A stretch of 20,066 nt of DNA. It comes from a virus. The position numbers and the translations under genes were made by a program. Of this stretch, positions 17,101-20,066 are shown piece by piece. The stretch lies in IMG/VR virus record IMGVR_UViG_3300040751_000904, positions 1 through 20,066 of that record; one strand, 5' to 3'. Each line of letters begins with the position of its first letter. Position 1 is the first letter of the stretch. Below the pieces are notes generated by a model that saw only the letters and a list, made by a program, of their open reading frames with translations, searched no databases and was not told where the DNA came from.

Positions 17101-20066
17101 CAGTATTCCACCATTTAGGCTTAGTTGTTAAACCTAACATTTCCCAAGGATGGCTATGCGGACGATCAGTATCAAACGCTTTTACATATATACTTCTCCA
17201 AAATCCAGGATTTTCATTATCGTTTGGTGAAGTTGTATCCGAATAATTAAATGACCAATTGTTGTTTCTATCATAAAATGTATTATTAGTGTATGATTGA
17301 TTATTTAAGTTTTGCTGTATCCACTGCGTAAAATTACCAAGCAGTGTATCATCAATTTCAGTTTTTGTAAATTCATTAATTCTAAATTCGCCGCCAATAA
17401 AACTATTAACATCCATTCTATCTGTAGAATATTCAGCTTTAATATTATTAAAAATTCTTTTTTCTAGTTCTAATAATAATTCGTCTCTAAAATCTTTGTA
17501 TGCTTTAACATAACTGCCATCATGACCTCTAATGAACGCAACACCAATCGGATATTCGTCTATTTCAATGTCGTCGTTGCCTGCAAGAGTTGCCCCTGTA
17601 GTTGGCATATAGAATAGTTTATTCATTCCTGTAAATGTGTATGACTTTGATGTTGCGCCAGGGCCTGCTGCACTCTTAGTAGTGTACACAGGATAAAACC
17701 AACCTCTAGTACCAGTTGCACTATCTTCGCCGTATATCTTAAACGGACCAGTGGTGTTTGGTTCGATACCTTGTACAGTATCGTCAATTGTTAATTCAGG
17801 ATAATACTTAGGATATAAGCCTAGCTTTGTTGGTGTTGGTGGTATAAAACTACCGTCAGTAGTTGCATACTCGTGTATTTCAATTATATCATTTTGTACT
17901 TGTCCAGCACTAATTGAAACATATCCTGGAATATTAAAATTATAATCTTTAATATGTGTTAATTGTGTACCATTTAAATATACTAACACACTAGTCGAAC
18001 TTAACTCTTTTAAATTAAAACTATTAGTAATAGGATAATCGTTTGTTCTTGCATCTAAAACAGTATATTCAATTTTATTAGATGCTCTAGATGCAGTCAT
18101 ATCAGAAAAGTAAAATGGTTGTGACTTTAATTTATCTTTGTTAATTTCTCGAAGTATAAGATCTACGTGAGTTTTAGTAACACCGTCGTATCCTAAATTA
18201 GAAGCAGTATCTAAAAATGTTTTTTTAAATCTAGAATATTCTTGTTTAGAATATTTTAGTGCTTTTATAATATTATAACTTTTATTAGTTACGTGATATA
18301 ACGGTAAATTAATTGGTCCACTATGTTTTACAAATCTTTTTCCATACTTATCTAAATCACCTAAATCTCGTAAATTACTTGCTCCGAGATAATTTCCTGT
18401 ATATCCCGGAATATCTTCTAACATACTATCAACGTGTTCTATTACTTCGCCAAGGGTGAATTGATTAATATCGTCATTTAACGGATTACGTTCTAAATTA
18501 TATGGAAATTCATAGTATCCGTTAGAATTTTTTATAGTCTTACTATCAGTCTTAATTTTAATAATATCATCTACATCTAAATCTTTATTAAATTTAATAA
18601 TTGCATCTGCTTCAGTTTTATCAATTGTATAATCTGTAGTATATAATTGCAATTTATTATTAACAAAAACAACTACTTTTAGATCATTAATACTACTTGA
18701 GTTGTTATATACGTCAATTTTAAAATTATTGTTTTGAATATCTGTTGCAGCATACTCTTTTATAACATACTGTTTACTAATTGTAGGAGTACTACTAAAT
18801 CCATTTACATATGAAAAGTTTGTAAGAGAAGTATACTTTTTTAAATACCCATTATTAATCTGCTGTGTAAACAATTCAGTGTCTGTTTGATATGTAAATA
18901 TATCGCTTAATAGATTAAAATCAAATACAATATCTCCAGAATTATTAATAGATTTATAACTTAGTGCAAACCCTAATTCAGTATCTACTGTACCTTCTCC
19001 TTCGGCATAAGAAAATAACTTAGTTCCTTTAAATGTAGTCGAACCGTAATATTTTTCATCACTAAAGCTATTTCCATTAACATCGCAAACAGCAAACATA
19101 GGTGGTTGATTGCGTGTTGTTTTTTCTTGTGCTAAAATCCATTGATTGTTATGATAATGATAACTTTTACCTGCATTTTTTACACCCTGTGTAACTAATA
19201 CAGTTTCAAGATCAACCGGAGTAGTATCAGCAGTTTCTATTAAACTAATCTGACGATTGTTTCCAATTTTAACAAATTTTACTTGATAAATTTTACCACT
19301 TACTAATAGATCTGTATCTGCTGTAAATAAGATACGCATATTGTCAGCTAAATCGATACCGTCAATGTTATATCCAGACTGTCCTTCAATGACACTGAAA
19401 ACATCAGTTGTAAATGTATCAATTAAATCAACATCTTTTTTAGCTACTGCTCCAAAATTATTTAATTTTAACCCTGCTTCAAATTCGATAATTGGCCGTT
19501 TTGCACGAGTTAATTCGTCAACGTTTATAGGTAATTGATTTAATTCAAAACTTTTTATAATTACATCTTTATGATGCCATCTGTTATAACGACTCCAGGC
19601 ATTTCTATCAAGCGATGCTCTGTTGACAACAATATAATCTTTTTCACTTGCATATGCACTTGCATCACTAAATGGCAAGGTATCAAAATTATCGCTGTCA
19701 AACGCTATTTGTTTATTACTACTATATGCTGCTGGAATAATTAAATCTTGATCTTTAATTAAAGTTATTTTGGTACCAACTCCTTCAACATACCAGTCGT
19801 TAGTTTCGTATTCAACAGGTAACACATCTCCCTGGAATCTAATTTTCATTCCGTTAGAAAGTTCAACACCGTTTGCACTTAGATACGTTTTCTTGCCTAA
19901 AATTTCTTCTTCTACATTAAGAAATGCATTTTCTTCAATGTCATAAATTCTAAATTGTCCACTTGTATCTACAGCATTTTTACTAATATAAAATAATCTG
20001 TCAGGTGCGTTAAACGGAATAGTAAATTCAATTGTGCCTTTTTCAATGTATGCAACTGCAACTTCT
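5177..20066 (-). CDS. Giant multidomain virion structural protein, at least 4,962 aa (N-terminus outside window)
   Basis: One frame with no stop for 14,890 bases. The in-frame ATG at 19849 has no ribosome binding site, and 72 open codons precede it without another ATG, so this is the C-terminal part of a larger protein of well over 500 kDa. Domain order: conserved segments (NRASLDRNAWSRYNRW near 19.6 kb, FGDYSPVETAWRRSSEYPF near 16.85 kb, HLIGYQKRQYLANIINDD near 15.2 kb); CBM5/12-like modules; an FG-GAP_2-like propeller interrupted by more such modules (14.2-10.5 kb); RQSMFVNRFEALKQ near 9.6 kb; GSGY repeats; DWMFKTSFVKAKH near 8.6 kb; about eight beta-fibre modules; and GERIEYFV...RQLRRGTLGTG near 5.65 kb. 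I found two cysteines and no catalytic motif. I recall similar giant proteins in marine and rhizobial T4-like phages, unnamed. It probably forms or decorates a long tail structure contacting the host surface, which is inference. Confidence 0.9.
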   Translation of the reverse strand, partial: EVAVAYIEKGTIEFTIPFNAPDRLFYISKNAVDTSGQFRIYDIEENAFLNVEEEILGKKTYLSANGVELSNGMKIRFQGDVLPVEYETNDWYVEGVGTKITLIKDQDLIIPAAYSSNKQIAFDSDNFDTLPFSDASAYASEKDYIVVNRASLDRNAWSRYNRWHHKDVIIKSFELNQLPINVDELTRAKRPIIEFEAGLKLNNFGAVAKKDVDLIDTFTTDVFSVIEGQSGYNIDGIDLADNMRILFTADTDLLVSGKIYQVKFVKIGNNRQISLIETADTTPVDLETVLVTQGVKNAGKSYHYHNNQWILAQEKTTRNQPPMFAVCDVNGNSFSDEKYYGSTTFKGTKLFSYAEGEGTVDTELGFALSYKSINNSGDIVFDFNLLSDIFTYQTDTELFTQQINNGYLKKYTSLTNFSYVNGFSSTPTISKQYVIKEYAATDIQNNNFKIDVYNNSSSINDLKVVVFVNNKLQLYTTDYTIDKTEADAIIKFNKDLDVDDIIKIKTDSKTIKNSNGYYEFPYNLERNPLNDDINQFTLGEVIEHVDSMLEDIPGYTGNYLGASNLRDLGDLDKYGKRFVKHSGPINLPLYHVTNKSYNIIKALKYSKQEYSRFKKTFLDTASNLGYDGVTKTHVDLILREINKDKLKSQPFYFSDMTASRASNKIEYTVLDARTNDYPITNSFNLKELSSTSVLVYLNGTQLTHIKDYNFNIPGYVSISAGQVQNDIIEIHEYATTDGSFIPPTPTKLGLYPKYYPELTIDDTVQGIEPNTTGPFKIYGEDSATGTRGWFYPVYTTKSAAGPGATSKSYTFTGMNKLFYMPTTGATLAGNDDIEIDEYPIGVAFIRGHDGSYVKAYKDFRDELLLELEKRIFNNIKAEYSTDRMDVNSFIGGEFRINEFTKTEIDDTLLGNFTQWIQQNLNNQSYTNNTFYDRNNNWSFNYSDTTSPNDNENPGFWRSIYVKAFDTDRPHSHPWEMLGLTTKPKWWNTVYGPAPYTGDNLVLWKDLEEGRIADPLNTRIDLNYVRPGLTNFIPVDSTGKLLSPLDSRYVKNFQLSSSTKNFKFGDYSPVETAWRRSSEYPFAVLTAMTLNQPAKTMGLGFDVSRTSKNLANQWVDTETNKPIVIKDLKLPNTFESSVRTNTSGLVNYIYNLVASDILTVYDGYKTELQSITNQIGLKIAGFTSKEKFNLILDSRSPTQELTQDGIFVPQENYQVFLNTSSPNELAIYSGIIIERTELGYVIRGYNLEKPYFEYYEPYTGSTGPTVTVGGISEKVVEWDSDTSYISGEVLLHNNAYYRVINSFTSSRTFDTDNIVKLPALPLTGGKTAKFKRDFDTTQLKELQYGSRINTAQEVVDFILGYGVRQKEIGFSFEAVSKDTNTVENWSQSAKEFLFWTTQGWSESALITISPGANLLEFARDYYVVDNIKDDFYGYNIFKADGLFLDAEFNSLLREQNSFGIEVVGTDEGLYHASLPLVQKEHVILLDNITDFNDNIYNPTTGYRQDRIRVNGYRSDNWNGGLNIPGFVYDDARFTDWSQWKDYVIGDIVKYKQYYYVATANVTGSQNFNSNNWYQLNEKPTSQLMTNFDYRVTQFTDFYDLDSDSFDVEQQKMAQHLIGYQKRQYLANIINDDVSQFKFYRGAIADKGTMNVFTKLFDALGNTADNLDFYEEWAIQVGRYGAVDDIQQVEYNLQQEKMQESPQAVELVNTLPATNFDKIYRILPNEVFDKPADYTHAPLPTKTLTNEYIRTSGYTNEDDVDYVVNNLLDLSAVDTNQIGLGDTIWITDTDNKSWTVMQLIRANVNVLSINSDITEIAVNGLQLVEITLDKWATGVFTVGEYIGIRSATQYSINGLYEVDSINLNTARIRVPLDNEITDFEDELFAVSKLRNIRVSSVLEINSAISQDLYSKQKLWIDTYNSDWAVLENTSVYENSQNIVNPSLYDSTDQGFSDSVAATKNNNNVFVSSPNDLNGKVSVYRRTREQNNLILDQEITLDDAVRWKENTLYLIDTKIIYTTNNIPKYYISTEQHTSSESFEDDLASSKWTLTDSPAEYFDITDSDFGRSIAVSPDGEYLVVGIPQASNVKTRLAYKTDASTGLSTFDFQPDATYIKNDIVRYRESLWKVNREILPEIANQPFSTFDTYINIASSADADSTTLNLLVAGDPGLNNSNITHLLVRAPRDMYIGTTAGDTLNLFWNRRSYAYPTLDVFLPFDNKITQITPEWLSQGHTIVEKIDHIFFVDTFVSLPEVGDIVTTDTGAAEVFYVGTRKDSAVIYVKDTNGVFNINGELFINELSFVGFYTEESTYSTTDAVDGFWYINTGEKDETGTLISGFEYSNNGTYYDPGRGLVYADIRTNTDIDLLTPGIQLRDLNKYYNIQDTVGAIGSYVTNKNQASFISNLSYRGDPSGADGIGGTEEEQLTNKWIARVGRTFSDNLTVPALTEFRLYNLDNRVVDVAGAGFTYDILNKQQTIVDLWDGYIDFELTEFDFEGFAYEPQVGDIVEDVQIPRDGQGGLALTSITTSSAEVMFMQRKFNNIRVYLKIISGEWLEQSNIGRFQIRRKSGNNNTVNPNIRGGVTDVDRTIGIVTDINNSIVLGNSLVGKLIVFTNDIVFETGPTAGTTNFPVVNNPAITDEEYWFFDETQEDGVQRFSNPPYSLNKDYTQIYNIPADKFGTEISLNNEGAVAIYRRLRDGTYRYQHTFISEYRTANRYFGSKVAIVQTGNYYTLLVGTDSVVLPGDDSTERRVHPGSIEIFRHGTKSTDSFKGEYQLAAYQIGDIVIYKDDYYICRKATTATQNVILDPIYWNKISWQHGKDSNYRGDFDNSYTYKSGSIVVQDNKLWKATTNIAVGATIPSVSNNSWTRISTDVDYLGYLPNLTANAFFNEDVFDPAENILEFSKSFDISTDAQVLIVTSKQHEADLDSTVNTKIAIYREIGNKFQLDQVITAPDNVTAWADKVSLSPDGTQIAVSSMLVDTNKINQGVVYIYTQQADGKFGLLDTDGITRIANQTLTPPQNEESEGFGFGLDFGTDNLAVSSLNGDQTIPTIFDVHSTLLELQPQVGIDDDDNPVLSSYVLDNASNVSTVNTTFDNGFTNFANIKLDKGVVYVYETINNSLIYSEQFRYPLTQTTFGENIYTNGNHVYIGMPDQVNNSTKGQLLDFRKNKNTFAWKVISEGITPVDVDNIRGAFLYNKRENRIVSYIDYIDPVQGKIAGPADQEITFKTPFDPAVYNTGNTADSLVDPNRAWTDKHTGQVWWNINSAKFEYAYQSSTTFQKNAWNKLTPGARIDVFEWVESNFIPSIWDSIADTPDGIAAKISGTSLYGDTKYSTKITYDEVSKTFGNKYYFWVVNKVTVPVMENRRLSIRDIAALIENPRTQGYPFLSLLSSNKFVLNNFDTFIDNNDLVLNIKYSTGPKKTQNLHSQYKLISDGLNTSRPDPDIERKWFDSLIGFDDNNRIVPDPTITVKNRYGVQNRPRQSMFVNRFEALKQTIERINLKLSENLIVDEYDISKLSIKDEVPTLISQEYDTAIDTLSELTFVSTNKVSPAILTPIITNGRISRVNITDAGRGYKVAPSFKINGEGKGAEFNVNINNLGQIISVDITNAGSGYNSATSITVRPFTVLVNSDSNIQNKWALYSWDGTESSWYRRKLQSYNVDLYWDYVDWYADGFNQFTNITDTIQGSYLLPSLDDNIGDIVKIENVGTGGWLLLQKIDNQDSEDYTINYNTIGRENGTIQFKDLLYDYSKNTVGFDNRSFDSNFYDNNPSVELRIILETIRDNIFVGELATEYNQLFMAALRYVMSEQQSVDWMFKTSFVKAKHNRESLSQQDITFNNDNLTSYKKFVEEFKPYSTKIREFVSQYTAIDSTNTSISDFDLPPTYNNVNKTFEASNAKIVDGEIVDETFDTSVYPRKNWKDNIGYKINEVKIRNSGSGFTFEPIVTLIGGGGTGATAKAYLGYGKITSIKVTNPGSGYTSAPTVVISGSQLETGTPAKATAILGNGVVRSPRVKIKFDRTSGTFTFDTLAKTETFTGTGFENRFFLEWPMDLALKKVSVYVDNILQLRSKYTYENIENLDKSYAREQGKILFATPPKLNAIIRVEYNIPLSMLNAEDRIKFAYNPIAGMYGKDLAQLMTGVDYGGVEVRSFDFDGPAGFDTAGWYTDQWDEFDNTFEDEIFTADGSTIAVPLSAVLEDGVVYNLYKNGVRIDDPNFDAGTPTNVNAITNSITGDGVTDTIFVQDLGIELNDGDVFVVRKTTSDGSVIPDLESYDTALSGGDLAYTSARGIAAEEIIVDGDGFVTPTTSAGPEEVVPGQVLDTLDIKVYTRDSAGQGVINSQSYIMDSALTYDLGVTPSSKDAVIVKVANVILPQTEYTINWAANTVTLNSATLGAELNIVTVAQGTQNILDFGQLVGDGSTTEFETIVDWETNASVYASINGVQQTVVAFKSETGPKTVIRFEEVVVEDAIINYTVFSANEQVNYSQITKDTFTGNGTNAVFTLANAPLYAIPSEHNVIVKVDNKILNAGYNVQYTIPENSQREYPLEIFQMPAGSLDVADLKVFLNGTAINTPLQWRFEIANSSITLADEVGAPGDLLEIYVITDGDYRINGTTVTLDTAPVNGAVVEVIQFTNHNLLGLERINYDVVSRTTLIPEDVDYITYNRLTVGEIKLRKSAVDAQYVWVSVNNELLSPSVDYYVTDDKLKVQLVRHPEANDVIDIIHFTAPVSTPKFAYRQFKDMLNRTHFKRLEKSAAKLAQPLNYYDLRIELDNASELSVPNKGQNLPGVIFIEGERIEYFVKEENTLRQLRRGTLGTGVKDTHATDTKVFDQNISKTVPYKDRTLVYNTTADGLTATFEIGYPVASINEIEVFVGGVRLRKTPLDVFDPTVALDSSEGDTTVAADFTFDADTNEITLLDAPAKDTRVTVVKKVGQSWTNEGTTLGDTENGIARFLRAATSELPE
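5265..7990 (-). repeat. C-terminal array of about eight beta-sandwich fibre modules
   Basis: Diverged modules of roughly 60-100 residues share the pattern F-T-G-x-G...F.L, then V.V.VNG..L....Y, then ITL..AP..GA.V.V. Clear members start with FTGTGFENRFFL (7745-7990), FTADGSTIAVPL (7430-7540), ITGDGVTDTIFV (7280-7390), LTYDLGVTP (6840-7045), LVGDGSTTEFE (6640-6835), FTGNGTNAVFTL (6160-6600, probably two fused units), one at 5900-6130, and the terminal TADGLTATFEIGYP unit (5265-5560). Two related modules lie far upstream at about 17800-18090 (VLVYLNGTQL) and 18535-18800 (VVVFVNNKLQL). The array is a likely rod or shaft, with boundaries approximate. Confidence 0.7.
8030..8300 (-). repeat. GSGY repeat pair A
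   Basis: Two tandem protein repeats: INEVKIRNSGSGFTFEPIVT followed by GGGGTGATAKA, then KITSIKVTNPGSGYTSAPTV followed by a similar Gly/Ala-rich strand. The pattern is [VI]-x-[VI]-x-N-x-G-S-G-[YF]-x-x-x-P, which I associate with phage structural proteins as a beta-rich spacer. Confidence 0.75.
9190..9390 (-). repeat. GSGY repeat pair B
   Basis: Two repeats of the same type about 0.9 kb upstream of pair A: RVNITDAGRGYKVAPSFKIN, then IISVDITNAGSGYNSATSIT. Pairs A and B flank the DWMFKTSF segment. Confidence 0.72.
10215..10310 (-). other. GxxW motif shared between the giant protein and the fibre N-domains
   Basis: The giant protein reads HTGQVWWNINSAKFEYAY followed by a downstream Trp, closely resembling GQTWWDSADQRLKVY and GQVWFDSGTSKLKFY of the fibre genes. 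It lies directly after the last propeller blade region. Confidence 0.55.
11470..11615 (-). other. CBM5/12-like aromatic module 6
   Basis: Between propeller blades. GDFDNSYTYKSGSIVVQDNK is followed by LWKATTN and a closing NNSWTRIS. The order Y..GS.V......LWKA......W is that of small chitin/cellulose-binding modules. Confidence 0.6.
11625..11765 (-). other. CBM5/12-like aromatic module 5
   Basis: YQLAAYQIGDIVIYKDDYYI, then CRKATTA, closing with IYWNKISW. It directly precedes module 6 in the protein. It contains one of the only two cysteines seen in the giant protein. Confidence 0.62.
12060..13635 (-). other. 1.6-kb insertion inside the propeller
   Basis: About 525 residues between blades 2 and 3. 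They include two segments of the same style, PEVGDIVTTDTGAAEVFYVG (near 13.3 kb) and PQVGDIVEDVQIPRDGQGG (near 12.55 kb), each followed by an alternating hydrophobic strand pattern (VIYVKDTNG and IRVYLKIISGEW). Between them is VDGFWYINTGE...YYDPGRGLVY. I cannot name a fold. It may be a separate beta domain projecting from the ring. Confidence 0.5.
13635..13770 (-). other. CBM5/12-like aromatic module 4
   Basis: FDFQPDATYIKNDIVRYRES, then LWKVNRE and PFSTFD. The Y..ND.VRY...LW core is clear; the terminal Trp is absent. It follows propeller blade 2. Confidence 0.52.
13925..14075 (-). other. CBM5/12-like aromatic module 3
   Basis: RWKENTLYLIDTKIIYTTNN, then YYISTEQHTSS, then SSKWTLTDSP. It lies between propeller blades 1 and 2. 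The core is W...T.Y......I.Y......YYI......W. Confidence 0.52.
15335..15475 (-). other. CBM5/12-like aromatic module 2
   Basis: DWSQWKDYVIGDIVKYKQYY, then YVATANV, closing with NNWYQLNE. It is the best match among the six modules to the W...Y..GD.V.Y...YY.A......W pattern. Confidence 0.68.
16110..16240 (-). other. CBM5/12-like aromatic module 1
   Basis: VVEWDSDTSYISGEVLLHNN, then AYYRVINSF. It starts with the W.....Y..G.V......YYRV core but lacks a clear closing Trp, so it may be degenerate. Confidence 0.55.

Noticed and set aside
19847-19849. ATG as start codon of the giant protein
   Set aside because: The frame is open for 72 more codons to the window edge and there is no ribosome binding site before the ATG.
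1-20066. CRISPR arrays, tRNA or rRNA genes, insertion sequences, integrase or attachment sites, phage defence genes
   Set aside because: I looked on both strands and found none. The repeats present are diverged protein-level modules, and essentially every base lies in one of the five structural genes or in gaps of 38 bases or fewer.

Overview
This window looks like part of the virion structural (tail and host-recognition) region of a marine T4-like myovirus. The evidence is AT-rich DNA, four tightly packed genes all on the minus strand, a gp12-type tail-collar domain, fibre genes with paralogous N-termini, a small protein resembling a family common in marine T4-like phages, and NATAAATA boxes like the late promoters proposed for cyanophages. 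Hosts of this phage type include marine picocyanobacteria and Pelagibacter-like bacteria. The window has no host gene, photosynthesis gene or tRNA to choose between them, and the family-level placement rests on remembered protein patterns, not a search.

Transcription runs from high to low coordinates. From 20066 down to 5177 lies one uninterrupted reading frame encoding the C-terminal 4,962 residues or more of a giant structural protein. The ATG at 19849 is not a convincing start, because the frame stays open to the window edge with no ribosome binding site at that ATG; the true N-terminus is outside the window. In protein order it holds: conserved N-proximal segments without a recognisable fold; CBM5/12-like aromatic modules; an FG-GAP_2-like beta-propeller of about seven blades (14.2 to 10.5 kb), whose blades are separated by further CBM-like modules and a 1.6-kb insertion; two pairs of GSGY repeats; and about eight beta-sandwich fibre modules at the C-terminus.

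Downstream come a 200-residue conserved virion-type protein (5155-4553), a 684-residue collar-domain fibre with a His-x-His motif (4542-2488), a 636-residue fibre paralogue (2486-576), and the start of a third paralogue (537-1) running off the left edge. Junctions are 1, 10, 21 and 38 nt. The two tightest carry Shine-Dalgarno sites overlapping or abutting the preceding stop codon. The two widest each hold a NATAAATA box.

Together the genes read as an adsorption cassette: a giant scaffold or fibre protein, a small conserved accessory protein, and a family of fibres that keep one N-terminal domain and vary the rest. The main novelty candidate is the giant protein, with its discontinuous propeller and interleaved sugar-binding-like modules. 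No RNA genes, CRISPR, insertion sequences or integration sites were seen, and no gap between genes exceeds 38 bases.
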